Assembly (NCBI RefSeq): GCF_905475395.1
Contig: NC_058342.1
Span: 29,594,140 to 29,658,139 of the forward strand
Length of the DNA stretch: 64,000 bases
Source of the DNA: Chrysoperla carnea
Lineage: Eukaryota > Arthropoda > Insecta > Neuroptera > Chrysopidae
Direction: 5' to 3'
Shown: one piece after another, positions 34,801-46,561 of the stretch
How the letters are laid out: the number at the start of each line of letters is the position of its first letter
Position numbering within the stretch: position 1 is the stretch's first letter
Program-made: the position numbers and the translations under genes
Notes under the pieces: generated by a model
What the model saw: the letters and a program-made list of their open reading frames with translations, nothing else
The model's database searches: none
What the model was told of the DNA's origin: nothing

Positions 34801-37800
34801 TTAATCGGATTTTAATGTTTAGACTTTAAACTTCAAAATATTATTTTTAGGATTCAATAACAAAAATATTAGTTTGATAGCGAAAGTGACTAGTGTTTAT
34901 CAGGAGGTAGTCAAAGTACAACTCCGTGTTTATTTACATCTTGGATAAGATAATCAAGGGGGGATTTCTTCTATTTTTAGGACCCAAAAAGTAATATTTT
35001 TATTTAGTTTTGGTTTTTAAAGATAAAAAATTTTAATCATAAAATAACATGTGATCTTTTACTGTGCCTTGTCTAAGAGACGTACTTTGAGTTACACAAA
35101 TTGGAACTTCTACTTTTGAGTTTTGATTACATTTTGCAATCAAAACATCTAGTTATAATGGTTTAAGCCTCTACCTCCCCAAAATGGCAAAATATATTTT
35201 GTTCTTTAAAACCATCTTGATATAGGAATTAAACAAAATGGCTTTATGAATAGCAAAAAACTACCTTTATGACGTCATTATTAACCGATTTTTAAGTAAT
35301 TCAAGAACTTGTAAAGTGAACCAAATGATGTAACTAAAATTTCAGTCCCATTTATCCGAATGTTAGTGTGGATTGATCCGCATTTACCCATCAGAACCCG
35401 AAATATTTGAATTTATCTTTCCAGTTTCTACGGTTATGGAATAATTTACACAGGTCTATTGTCTTTAGTTTAAAGCCATTAAGGGAGTCTCAGCTTTTCT
35501 GACAATAAGTCATTTCTAGAAGGGCTCTCTGCCAGGCTCGGTTCTACAATTAAATTTTGGAAGGGATCACAGACTAAAGACAAGATTTATACTGCTGCAA
35601 ACGGTTTCTTTCGAAAATGTATCTGGGACCCTGTTTTATAGGAGCCCTTCTTCTAAAAATTGTGTTTAGTTTTGGGGACGGGAGGTCATAATTTACTACT
35701 TATAATCAAGGGAGGTGCTTGCTTTTCTTCGTACATTGTACAAGGATGGGTTAAATGCTGCCTTCACACTAGGTGCCGTCATTAAAAGGCGCTGAAAACC
35801 AAGTGAATTTTCCAATTCTTTTAATTTATCAACTTTTTTATTATTTCAGTAACTATTAAGACAAGATAAACAAGCTAATGAGCTTAATTACGAATAAGCC
35901 ATTATATATAATTGTGTAACGTGGCGCCAGAAAGAAATTTCGCTCTACTCCTAAAATTTGCGCAGGTCCTGCCCCTGAGATTACAAAATTGTTCGTATTT
36001 TTACATGAGCCTTTCTTATATTTCTGAGAACGTCTTTGCCTGCTAAAGATAACCAACCTGTATCTACATAGTTGCGTTGTTGCATCTAAGGTTAAATTGA
36101 AAAACTTAATTTCTACGAATTTGAGATATAATTTTTGAATAGCTTATCTACCGACTTACGAAATAGATTAATATTTTTGACCCCATAAAATTTCCCCTGT
36201 AATGTCTTTACGTACGTCTTTCAAAAAAAGAGTGATAAAAATTTTGAAAAAATAACTTTTCTTATGATTTTCAAAAACAACAATTTTTTTTATAATTGTC
36301 GACGCAATCAATTCGCAATTTCAAGTTATTTTTAACTTGTATATTTGTTTGTTGCTTACAATTAATTTATTTTTGAAAACAACAAACAAGTGTGTGATTG
36401 GAATCACATACAAATTATCGAGGCTATTTTTTCTTATTTACCAAAAGGGCATGCATGAGATAACCTCTTAATTATTAATTATTTTGACTTCATTTATTTA
36501 GGTACATAGTATTATGTGTTTCTTAGAGGAAGTATTTCGTTGATTTAAATGACCCAAAGATAATTTTGCTAATCTTCTAGCCGCGGGAACATTTTTTGCA
36601 TGAAAAGCAATTTCAATTATTTGCTGTTCTCAATAGGGCTTTTCATTTTAAAATCACGATTCACATTTGTTTCGTACTAAATGATTTATAACCAATGTGA
36701 TAAAATGAATAAGAAATATCTTCTATCTTAGTCCTACTTATTGCTGTCAGTACGAAAAAATAAACTCTGCACTTGCGCTTACGACATGATGAAAAGGCCT
36801 ATTGATTTTTGAAGTGAGTCAAAAATATTTGTTTTCCCGCCACGATTTTCAAGTTTCATTGACCCAAAGCTGAGTTTCGTAGAAAGGAAAATTCCTCGCG
36901 ATTTTTCCATGATTTTTCTAGTTTAAATTAAGTATTTTTTTTTAAATTTACAGTTAGGAATTGAATCAAATGCAACCAAATCCATCCCGTCCCCAGTTTT
37001 GAACTTGAAGGATGAAAATCGTCATGTCAACATGAACAAACTTATGACAGCTGTTGGATGGGAATATTTACGTACACCGGCCACTGAACTAATTGATAAT
37101 GGAATGAAATACGCTTCTCAACAAAATGGTTTTAAATATATTAATCCAACTGAAGGGTGGTTCCCAGGTTTGTTCCTTAACTTATTTTAACTATTATTTT
37201 ACCCGTCGCACCTGGACAATTCTAAGTCGGTATGTTTTCTAAGTGTGTGCATCTCCCTATTCAGTGTAGATCTTATTCTCCTGCTGGATTATAAGTTATT
37301 CGTAATGATACCGGGCTACGTAATTAACACTAGTCTGTTAACTCCATTTTCTTTTCCTCATTCGCTTCCCGTTGACAGATTTCCTAGTTTCAGCGTGGAT
37401 TCAGAAAATATTTTAGCTGGTCTATTCTATTCTCGAACGACTGGGTATTCTTAACCATATTGGGAGCCGGAATATGAAAATAAGCTTGCGCTTTCTTCCA
37501 TTTTTTAAATTTTAAGTGGTTCGGCTATCACTTGGATGGTTAACTAGGCAATTTGTGTTGCCCCAAAACTGTTTATTGTGATCAAGGGACTTTGAACTGT
37601 CATCTACCGCAAAAAATGACCATTCACCGTACTTGCTCAAACAGCCGAACTATGACTGTAATACTGTTCTTTATATTTCAGAATTGAATAATATTCGTGA
37701 AGAATTCGCAAGCTGGGATTGGACCTTTGGTAAAACACCAAAATTCACGTCAAACATCTATTTACCAACTGTGCACGATGAAAAAATCAAAATAAAATTA

Positions 37801-38022
37801 AGCATGATCATTGAAGGTGGAAAAATCCAAGATATTGTCTTACAAATCCCACCAGGTCTCTCCACAATGGGTTTCGAGGGTGAGGCACGTGTTTACATTG
37901 CTGAACTATCTTCGTTAAAAGGACAACCGTTCTCACAAAATGCTGTGGACTTGCTACGGAAAATGATGCCATATCAAGAGTCAAAAGATCTTGGGAAAGT
38001 GCTTGTAGAATCTGTTAATTAA
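31355..38022 (+). CDS. LIPT1: Lipoyltransferase 1, mitochondrial (four exons, complete)
   Basis: Joined exons 31355-31864, 33327-33434, 36954-37167 and 37682-38022 give 390 codons and TAA. The protein is a member of the LplA/LipB fold family. In animals LIPT1 moves the lipoyl group from the glycine-cleavage H protein to E2 subunits of the mitochondrial 2-oxoacid dehydrogenases. Motifs seen: RHQNPW (87-92), RRNSGGGTVYHD (109-120), KISGTASK (170-177, with the family's conserved substrate-binding Lys as residue 170), YHHCTLL (184-190), and the C-terminal WDWTFGKTPKF region typical of the accessory domain. The basic N terminus (MFFKRATS.., LVRRLS) suits a mitochondrial transit peptide. Length is close to the human protein (373). 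A second in-frame Met at residue 19 exists. All four exons keep phase. Identity by motif is firm; activity is inferred. Confidence 0.95.
31865..33326 (+). other. LIPT1 intron 1
   Basis: 1462 bp. The segment 32325-32480 (AAAAAAGGAGGGGTGTTCAG, TGTGTGTCTGTCTGTGACAT, GGATGAAC) is a LINE 3' tail-like repeat shared with 48650-48800. Its open frame at 32811-33077 is not conserved wording and has no domain. Confidence 0.7.
33327..33434 (+). CDS. LIPT1: LIPT1 exon 2 (codons 171-206)
   Basis: A 108-bp phase-0 exon between acceptor ATACTTAG and donor GTAAGT. It codes ISGTASKLTRTNCYHHCTLL followed by VDVNKSALGNALLKKD. This short exon is easy to miss, but without it the enzyme would lack part of its active site. 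Confidence 0.93.
33435..36953 (+). other. LIPT1 intron 2
   Basis: 3519 bp of AT-rich DNA. No exon or clear mobile element recognised inside; the few open frames on either strand lack domains. Confidence 0.6.
36954..37167 (+). CDS. LIPT1: LIPT1 exon 3 (codons 207-277 and first base of 278)
   Basis: Acceptor TTTAAATTTACAG. It codes LGIESNATKSIPSPVLNL.. through KYINPTEGWFP, matching the family's 'SNAT.S.PS.V.NL' and 'INP.E..FP' phrases. It ends CCCAG|GTTTGT in phase 1. Confidence 0.93.
37545..37657 (+). repeat. Dispersed repeat at the end of LIPT1 intron 3
   Basis: ATCAAGGGACTTTGAACTGT, CATCTACCGCAAAAAATGAC and TCACCGTACTTGCTCAAACA recur almost word for word at 61690-61820. The copy ends 25 bp before the exon 4 acceptor, so part of the splice region is repeat-derived. 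Confidence 0.75.
37682..38022 (+). CDS. LIPT1: LIPT1 exon 4 (codons 278-390 and stop)
   Basis: Acceptor CTTTATATTTCAG. It starts in phase 1 (G+AA gives Glu) with LNNIREEFASWDWTFGKTPK and ends LVESVN and TAA. It carries the C-terminal accessory domain. Confidence 0.95.
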
Positions 38023-38086
38023 AATGAAATCTCATGTGAAAATATAAAGCCATGTTCATATTATAAAAATATATATTTTTTTAAGC

Positions 38087-38092
38087 AATAAA
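38087..38092 (+). promoter_or_regulatory. LIPT1 poly(A) signal
   Basis: AATAAA 65 bp after the stop codon, followed by AT-rich sequence. Confidence 0.7.
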
Positions 38093-38255
38093 GATACAAA
38101 GTATGCGTGATCATCGCCTGTATATGATTGTTGATCACGTGATCTGATAGCATAATTTTTTTATATTATTATTTTTTTGATACATAAAATAAATTGTAAT
38201 TTATTCAAAATCCTTGATCCTTCATATTTTTTCAATGTTGGTATAGACCTGTCTT

Positions 38256-38493
38256 CACTAAAATATAGAGAGACTGGAACGCTCACTGCCTATAGCGCCC
38301 AACGAGCGGTAAGCGAGAACGTGTTTCTTTCTAACTCTTCTGCTCATGCCCATCTGTCACATATTATACAACTTTAAAGTCAGTCACTTTCAAACCAGAT
38401 TATTGCACGAGAAAGATATGTATACCCGTCATTTTCTCTCTCTCCTCGCTGCTAGCAGGCTAGAGAGCGTTCCAATCTCTCTATATTTCAGTG
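38256..38493. mobile_element. hAT-type MITE with 8-bp target-site duplication
   Basis: Ends CACTAAAATATAGAGAGACT (left) and, reverse complemented, CACTGAAATATAGAGAGATT (right) are inverted repeats of about 29 bp closing in GGAACGCTC. CCTGTCTT lies directly on each side (38248-38255 and 38494-38501). An 8-bp duplication and CA-starting ends fit the hAT superfamily. It is 238 bp with no coding capacity, and sits 230 bp past the LIPT1 stop. Confidence 0.85.
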
Positions 38494-38501
38494 CCTGTCT
38501 T

Positions 38502-39445
38502 TCTCAAAGTGGGTGCACCTTTGTGGGCACTAAAGGCGTACAAGAAGGTGGTAAGGCTAATTTATATAAGATAAGATATAACACGCTTTGGGGACGCTGA
38601 AAAACACTTGATTTTCGAAGTGGGCGGTAGACAAAATAAATTCGAGAAATTCTGATATAGTCAAATATAATTTAGAGTGAGATTTGACCTGGAAAACCTA
38701 GAAATGCCAGGAAATAACTCCGGTTTTAGTCTGAGTTAAAGATCCTTTCCTTCATAAAGAGGTAGATCCAGTAAAAATCAGTACATTCGCATTTTTACTG
38801 CTAAGCGGTACAAAAGGTGATGGTTACGCAAATGGATATATTTTCATGGTTTTATTTCACGATTTTTTCTTCTAAATTTCGATGGATTATAACTAAAAGG
38901 AAACTCTTGAGGCACTCCGAGCGTGTTACTCGATTTTTTCCAGATGTATACTCAAATTTTCTCCATTGAAGTTGCTTTATCATTCAAGGTAAGTAAATAT
39001 AAAATATTTTCAAATATAGGAAATAGCTAACCATTCTCTGAGCCTCTTTACTTATCCATGCTGTGACCAAGCAATATCAACTTCAAATTTAGGATTATAA
39101 CGTTTACGCTGTCAGTTTGTTTTTGTTATTTTTCTCAATCAAGAAAAGCGTTTTCGCTATTTCAAAATTTGATCTCAGAATAAAACCTGTTTTTTGGCAA
39201 TTTGCTTTAAAATTTCGATAATTTATTCTCTTTAAATACTTTTATAATCCACTTTTGACTCTTTTACGTTGTTTTAAGTCGATTATCCCTCTTCGGGGTC
39301 CGCCCATGCACTTTTATACGGTCCAGCATTGTTTACATATTATTCGGCTGCTAAAATCCGAGTTGTCGGATTGTCGATTGTTCTATTTGACAGAGTCCAC
39401 AATTCAGAATATCCATTCTAGTAATAGTTTTTCAATTACTTTTGC
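38502..39445. other. Gene-free AT-rich stretch
   Basis: Nothing recognised. Confidence 0.4.
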
Positions 39446-39730
39446 TAAATAGGGTTTATTTAATGATTGGATGCGTGGCTTTTGAGATATAATCCAAATT
39501 TGGACACGAAGAGCGATTTTCTCAGAAACTATGCATCCAATCGATACATAAACCTAATTTTCGTATTTTTTGGGTTAAAATTACCTTATATACATAGTTT
39601 TATGGAAATCGGATACAAAAATTTTTTCCCTTCAGAAAATTGCAAATAATCGAGACCCAGTTGACCTATGTTACTCATTTAGGAACTCGACCTCACTTTT
39701 TACGTCCTAAGCACGCTATAAAAATTTGGA
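39446..39730 (+). repeat. Chimeric repeat: one 307-bp-type unit joined to family A middle
   Basis: 39446-39650 follows the 307-bp unit (TTAATGATTGGATGC, TTTGAGATATAATCC, AAAATTACCTTATATACATA, GTTTTATGGAAATCGG). At 39655 it passes directly into GACCCAGTTGACCTATGTTA..CTCGACCTCACTTTTTACGT, the family A middle. There is no intervening sequence. Confidence 0.75.
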
Positions 39731-40339
39731 TCTGGAATAAAAACGTAAAATGAAAAACAAAAAATTAATTTTGATAAAATTTTTATTCTAGAAAATATAT
39801 AATATATATTTTTATAGTACCGTTTTTCTTTTTTTTTTTCATTTAGTATTTTTGAAAAGTTTTTTGTACTTAGAGATAAAATATAACAAATAAATTGAAG
39901 AATTAATTTCTTTTTAATTAGTACTAAAATTAAATTGCACATATAGTTTGCTAGCATTTCATCAAAAGTGCTATTTGGAATGTTAAAAAGGTTGTTTAAA
40001 GCTTTTTTTTTTTCATTTTGTTTTTGTAGAGCCAAAATTTGTAAAGACTTATTGTTATAAAGACCCGACCTGTTGGATACAATTCACAATTGAGACAGTT
40101 GTATTTTTTTTCAGTTTAAAAAGCTAAATTAACTTAGATCAGCTTTGGTTGTTACAATCATGGCGTAAAGAAAACAAGGCGAGTCGGCACAGAAGTAACA
40201 AAATTGTCTTGGGATACGTAGTCACTGTGCCCAAACCCCCCAGTACGTCATTGATTATTCATTCACGTAATATACGCACCGACTACGACTTTGATTCATT
40301 TGAAGCCAATCTTTCTTGACGACGACCTCTCCGATCTTT
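39731..40339. other. Gene-free AT-rich stretch
   Basis: Nothing recognised; the long - strand open frame at 40035-39700 is low-complexity Lys/Ile/Phe and has no domain. Confidence 0.45.
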
Positions 40340-40405
40340 TCGATATTACAACAGACCCTAGGTCTAAGTTTGTCCCACCTCAGAACAGCCATTCTAACCT
40401 AGACT
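40340..40405 (+). mobile_element. LINE 3' UTR fragment (I-like family)
   Basis: ATTACAACAGACC..GGTCTAAGTTTGTCCCACCT, CAGAACAGCCATTCTAACCT matches the 3' end of the LINE at 53145-53534 in forward orientation. Confidence 0.65.
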
Positions 40406-41754
40406 GACCACTTAGAATCAAATAACTTTTACATTTAACATTCAAACACATTTGAGCCTGAATTTTTTTGTAAATTCGCCACTTTGCGTCGTAATCAGTC
40501 AGTTCACTTTAAAAGTTTTTCGAAATATATTTTGTCTCCCATTTTGTTAACAAAAGAATCCTGTTTATTATAAATGTAAGTAAAAACAAAAACAAAATAA
40601 AATGGACGGCTTAAAATGCATTAAACTAGGAACTGTTTTCGTCAACAAATATCAAATTGAGACAAAAAGAAATTTTTGTGAATTGTATACAGAACAGAGC
40701 CGTTTTTGAGAAAGATTTATATATTTTGACACATGAAGAATTTTGGATATTTTAAACTAGACCATAATTTTCAAAACAAAAACTATTCGAAAATTATTGT
40801 GTAGTTTAAAATATTTAAAGGATTCCTAGGTTTTTATATGGAAAATGGCTTCAGTTTTTCTTTTTCTTTTAGATAAATTTGAAATTTGTGAAGCTTCAAT
40901 TTTAAAATGAACAAAACTCTAACCTAAAAATAAAAATTAGGATGGCGATTGAACTATTCGAATGCAATTCTCTCTCTCTTTTAACGGTTATAGCAAAAGA
41001 TATCTTGACGGTTTTCGATGTCATAATTTGAAACTCTTCAAATTAAAATAAATCTCTGAGGTCAATCGAACCCAAAAACGAGGATTTTGTGATTACAAAG
41101 TGATACAGAATATACCAGTTGTATCCAAATAATTGATCAATATTCGCGGAAATGCTCCTTCGAAGTTAGACCTCAGAACTTTTGTTTGAACCGATTATCA
41201 TTTTCCATATAAAAACTACGAAGTCCTTTCGCTTAGAAAAATATGAAAAATCACAAATGGCTCTATAGTAAAATGTATAAATTTGAAGGAAAATCAACAA
41301 GAACCACTGTCATAATAAAACGGAAAAGTTTAACAGTAAAAAACAAAGCACCCCCATCACAAATCGATGAGGGAGAGGTATAACAGGAAAAACATAATAG
41401 AACCGGAAACAATTACAAATTAATATACAAATAATTATTTTATGAATATACAAATAATTTTCTAAATATTTTCATGATTTAAATTTTCGAAGCGTATTTT
41501 CTAGGAAAATTGTTTTGAATCGTAGACAGGATCACAAATATTTCAAAGTGAGAACAATTGAAAGTTTTAGTTTTTCATTCTATGATTATTTGCCTTGAAT
41601 CAAGGCAATATTTGTACAAATTTCTATGTATGGAAAATTTCAATAAGTTCTCACTTTTATGAAAATTTGGCACGAAAATCACATTTTACGACTTCGTTAC
41701 GGTTATTAAAAATGGTGGAAAAAAGACCAAAGAAATAAAACCTATTTTACAAAG
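40406..41754. other. Gene-free AT-rich stretch with one inverted pair
   Basis: Several phrases recur inverted across about 40680-41260, for example GCCGTTTTTGAGAAAGATTT at 40699 against AAATATGAAAAATCACAAATGGC at 41239, and GGATTCCTAGGTTTTTATAT at 40820 against ATATAAAAACTACGAAGTCC at 41207. This is a decayed foldback about 580 bp long with no coding part. Confidence 0.5.
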
Positions 41755-41845
41755 CACTCCTACTGTTCTTAAACAGTTCCAAATGGCTCATGGATTAGTT
41801 GCCGAGCTTGGACTAACCCTTTTTCAGTATCACAACGGATTCTTT
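41755..41845 (+). mobile_element. LINE 3' terminal fragment (I-like family)
   Basis: CTCCTACTGTTCTTAAACAG, TTCCAAATGGCTCATGGATT and CAGTATCACAACGG align with the C-terminal codons and 3' UTR of the LINE at 53145-53534 (FLNSFKWFME stop). It stops at TTTGGTCTA where a different LINE begins. Confidence 0.7.
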
Positions 41846-42295
41846 GGTCTACTAGAAAGACTCCAGAGAGGCAATCGAGCATACTTTGCAAATGTGAAGC
41901 TCTTGAAAAACAAGTTGATTACAAGAAGGACAAAGTTGAAAATATACAAGATTTTGGTTCGACCAGTAATAACCTATGGGAGTGAAAACTGGACACTCAC
42001 GGTAGAAAATCAGGAGAAGATAAGAAGGTTCGAACGGAAAATAATCAGAAGAATCTATGGAGCGGTACAAATCAATGAAAATCAATGAGACAGAATGGCG
42101 TATCCGGAACAACAGAGAGATATTAGAAATTCTGGACGGTGAAGATATTGTTAAGTTCATCAAATCCCAAAGACTACGTTGGTTTGGGCACGTCCAGAGA
42201 ATGGAAGACGCCAGGATGCCGAAGAAGATACTGAACGCCAAGATCTATGCTACAAGGAAGAGAGGAAGACCAAGGCTCAAATTTCAATTCTATTA
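41846..42295 (+). mobile_element. Second LINE family: C-terminal reverse-transcriptase fragment
   Basis: The protein wording runs [60 protein letters not shown], then after a frame change [40 protein letters not shown] and RGRPRL. This is the thumb and C-terminal part of non-LTR retrotransposon ORF2 of the kind often annotated as 'endonuclease-reverse transcriptase' in insects. The catalytic FADD part is absent. There is at least one frame change near 42085. The clade is uncertain. Confidence 0.85.
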
Positions 42296-44538
42296 TCTAC
42301 TAAAGTGTCTTGACTATTCCCTTACCTTTTTCAGCGTTTATAAGAGAAACCTGTTCTTTAGATGGCATGAATCAAAGTGTCGAACGTTCAGGGATTGGAT
42401 AACCTCCACCGAAAACTAATTAAGGAAAATTATGCTTTGAAAAAATGAAAATCATGAAAATATTTTATCGATACAATTCAGATATCAAGACTAGAGCATA
42501 ACACCGTGCCTGTATCGAAGAACTTAACCTAAAATAATACTTTTAAAGTCATAATAAGTACATTTAAAATTTAAATACATTTAAGTGATCTATTTGAACC
42601 CACAAATCCACAATTTGTAGCAGCAAATAAATCCCAAAAATGTATCGAACATCACATTAAAAATAAAAACATAAAATCACACAAGACAAAGTGTTTCAAA
42701 ATGTGAATTTTTTTAAAAAGAAATGTAAAATTTCACCCTGTGTGGTTTGTTTTTTTCGTCCGTTTTTTTTTGGTATGCTCTCAATTTTGAAACACTTTGT
42801 CGTACATAAAATATTATACATATACAATTTTTATTTTAAAAATATTAGCTCCAGTTCGTATATTCCATAGAAAAAGAATTTCGAATAAAAAGCGGATATG
42901 GAATTTTTGTTGTTGTTATAATCGAGGAAATAATCCAAGTTTCGGAATCCCAGGAATCAACACCGTTCTCATAGATTTTTATGGAAGCCGGTGAAAAATA
43001 TGTATGAATAAGTAATATATATATATATGAATAAGATGTATACATTTTTTCGGGACACTGTGTAGTTTGAAAATTATTGAAAATCTTATTTCCAACAGAA
43101 ATTGTAATTACCATTTTTAACGTAGCTGCCGTACGAAATAAGTTAAAATTTAATTTTCGATCTAAAAAAAGGGTCGAAATTTGTATTTCGATAACCAACA
43201 AAGATTCGACCATATTTCCTGTCTCTTTCCAATACATATACAAACTGGTGACTGAATTTAACATTTCAGTAAAAAAAGAAAATTGATGATTAAATTTCCT
43301 TACTGAAATATTCACGTTATAAATAATATTTTTTATTTTTACTTATTTTTTTGTTTTAATTAGAAAAATATGCTTTTTTTCTTGTTTTTAAGTACAGAAA
43401 TAACATATGGACGCAAAAATTTATATTTTCTAAATGCTATGGTACGACTTTTTCAATTTTAATTCACAACAAATATGTGAGAAAAATTCTATAGCTGAGA
43501 AATAACACGATTTTTTTTTTTGGTGTGATCAAATTTGTAAACACTTAACAATTTTCTTTATTTATAAAATCGTATTTAGTATATTTTTCAGTGGGGAAAA
43601 AGATAGGAATTTGGGAAAAAATAAATTATTTAATCTACATTTAATTGTATTGAGTTACCAGACTTAAAAATTTGCAAGAGATGGCTTGAGAATCCTGAAA
43701 TTTCATAAAATAGTTTTTCAGTTTACCATTCCCGGTGCCAGTCAATTTTCTCCTAACGCGAGATGCACTGTACTGTCATAGAATTTATCAAAAAAAGTAA
43801 CGCAATTTCAGCGGTTTAATTATCAACCCCTAACGCTTTGCGCCAAAGGTTGAAAGAAGAATATTTCCATTTATTTTCATAAAAAGTGAACGCCGAAGTT
43901 TATTTTGAATGAAAATCGATATTATCATTGACAAGCCAGTTTCTTTCTAGAAAAACCGCAATTTAGCGTTGTCGTACGAGTTGAATTTCGCTTTGGCGGT
44001 TAATTTCGCTTTGGCAGCCAATGATAATAACAGTTTTCACTCTTCGATAGTTTTTGTACTCGGCGTTTTGTACACAAAAAACCCCTTCGGGAAGTATTTT
44101 TAGATATTTTTGGGGAGTATACTGCATGTTAAGCTAACATTTGAGATTTCCTCACTTTCTGACTTTAGATTTAGATTGAATTGAAATTTAGAGCCCCTTG
44201 GATATAATTACAAACAGCTTCGACCAAAGTTTTTAAAAAATGCATTAAAAATTTACGACACTACGTGAAATTAGCCCTCTCTGAAGGAAGACCGTGTTTC
44301 CAAGTTCATTTGACATCTGAAATTTAGCATTTATGTAGGAAATTCAAGACTGACAACTAACATCTAATATTTAAACACTCAACATCTAGAATTCAGTCTT
44401 TGTAGAATAAGCTGCCATATTTAAAATCAGCTAAAAGTTTGATGGAGGGAGGAGGGGATTGTAGTAAAAACATACTAAATACATCAAACAGCAATGTTTG
44501 CAGTGATATTATAAAAACATGCAATAATTAGCAATAAG
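42296..44538. other. Gene-free AT-rich stretch
   Basis: No exons recognised. AAGTGTTTCAAAATGTGAAT at 42690 and CTCAATTTTGAAACACTTTG at 42780 are a short inverted pair around about 100 bp, so a very small foldback may be present. GAATTTCGCTTTGGCGGTTA and TTTCGCTTTGGCAGCCA near 43983-44020 are a short direct repeat. Confidence 0.4.
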
Positions 44539-44975
44539 AGGGTCTTTCAACAAGAGGAATCATTTCAAATTTCCCAACTTTTTTTTAAGTGTCAACATAC
44601 AACTGTTATTCGATTAAGTTTGGTAAAAAAAACTAGGAGAGTTTTAGATATGGATCGATACACACTCACGCAACGTTTATTTTCAGCAGAACGACTCAAC
44701 ATATCACAACAGCTGATGAAGACTTTGATTAGACGCGGAGATCGTACATTTTTAGACCTTTTTCTTTTGGTCTACGATAAATTTAAAGTCTACGCCAATG
44801 TTCCAGTAAATATTCAAGCCCTCAGATACAATATTAGAGAAATGCGAAAATTTCACGAAAAATTTAATCAAAAGAATGGCCAAATACAAGATAGACCCGC
44901 GGTGGAGGCTTTTTTCACAAAAATATTGTGTTTGTGTTTTTTTAATTTTAAATGACAACTATTGTTGAAAGACCT
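44539..44975 (+). mobile_element. Decayed DNA transposon with a transposase N-terminal remnant
   Basis: Ends AGGGTCTTTCAACAA and (reverse complement of right) AAGGTCTTTCAACAA are inverted repeats around 437 bp. The open frame 44620-44955 reads MDRYTLTQRLFSAERLNISQ from its eleventh residue and later REMRKFHEKFNQKNGQIQDR followed by Pro. The wording 'M..YT..QR..' and 'KF..(T)G..QDRP' is that of the N-terminal HTH region (DUF4817-like) of mariner-related transposases. The middle is poorly matched and the DDE part is missing. The MITE at 5527-5934 shares the terminal motif. Confidence 0.55.
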
Positions 44976-46561
44976 TGAATAATTATGACAAATAAAATGC
45001 GCCTGATTGAATGCGCTTGTCAAATAGATTTTTTTTTCTATATAAATATTTACACTTAAATGCAACCATTAACGCTTTAATTAATGTGTGATTGTCTTAG
45101 AAAAATAGTTATTTATAATGTGAATATATAGCTAAGGAGTTGACATACATTTTTATGTAAAAATCCTAATCTTATGATTGTTGATAAGTGAAAAATTATT
45201 GTTTCCTTTACATTTGGCTGATAAACCCAGCGTTTTCAAGTTGGTGGATCCTGGGCTGTTGGAATAAATTAACATGCAACCACGTGATCAGATAAAAATT
45301 TTAATTCCCCATCCAGCAAACATTTTTAGTATCAAAAAAGGGAGTAAAATTAAAATATTTTTCTGACCACTTGGTTATTAGGTTCATTTGTTACTCGATA
45401 ACACCCAAGAGGTTAGGCAGACATTTTTAATTTCAACTTCTGCCTTGTAAACGCCAACTTTTCCAGCCAAAAGTAATATAACGATCGGACGATTAGGAAT
45501 TTTACATAATAATAAATGTTACCTCTTTAACTAATAAGATGAATCGGTAGAAATGCATACAAATCCTTATGAGTTTTGTACATGGCTGGGTTCTTCCGAC
45601 TCACCCTGTATATATAATATATAAATTGTAAAACTCACTAAATTATTTACAATAAAAACGGACATAATATTTTATATTGCATTTATGAAACATCACATAA
45701 TCAGTATTGGACTGAAAATTTTTGGTTCAGAAACTATTTTTTTGAAAAGGATTCAGTATGAGACAATTAGTATTTTTGAAGAATCATAATTTGTAATTCT
45801 GCTATTCGAATAATACAGAAATCTTTAGTAATTTAGTAATATGTCAATGTAATATTGTAACTAAAATCAACTTATTACGTTATATATAGTTGATCGGGGT
45901 GGTTTTTGGCCCTTTTTGGGAGTAAAAATTACAATTTTACTATTTAGTTTACAATCGAACGGAAATTACAATATTACGGTGGCATATATATTCCATGATA
46001 TCGATGAAGAATCAGGTTTTGTATTTGGCCGATACAAAAATTCTCAGACTTTTACAGAAACTGAAAAATTCTCGGACATTTCTCTAAATTTTTCCAAATT
46101 GATTGCCACTTTGTTAAAACTAATCTCTAACATGCGATTGTCAAGTTTACGAAAAATTAAAATATTTTGATTCATTTCTTATAAATAGTTTTCGCATCCA
46201 GGTTTTCTACAACAATAAATGAGCTAAAATTGATTCAGAGCTACTCATTTCAAATGAACCAATTCCAGAATCAAAATTATTCAGTCCAGCATTACACAAA
46301 ATATTTTTTTTTTTCTATTTATATTATTTTCATCTTTTTTTTTTTGGGAAAATATTTTGATTTTTCTTTTCTTAAAATATCTAATAAAAAATAAAATATT
46401 TCTTATTTTTTTAAACAACAATTATTAGTTTACCTATTGTGAAGTGAAAAGTTAGTTTGTGTATGATATAAAGAGAAGGAGAGGGGGGGAGGGTGAAATT
46501 CATCGGAGGGGTAGAAAATTAACATTAATATAATTCAAGGAATTTTATATACCTATATAAG
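44976..46561. other. Gene-free AT-rich stretch, 3' flank of the - strand membrane gene
   Basis: No exon supported; the frame at 45916-46170 has no domain and no splice context. Confidence 0.45.

Noticed and set aside
41852-42241. 129-residue open frame on the - strand
   Set aside because: Antisense shadow of the LINE reverse-transcriptase fragment.
42845-43315. 156-residue open frame on the - strand
   Set aside because: No domain, no splice context, background composition; an overlapping frame on the other strand is as long as expected by chance in palindromic AT-rich sequence.
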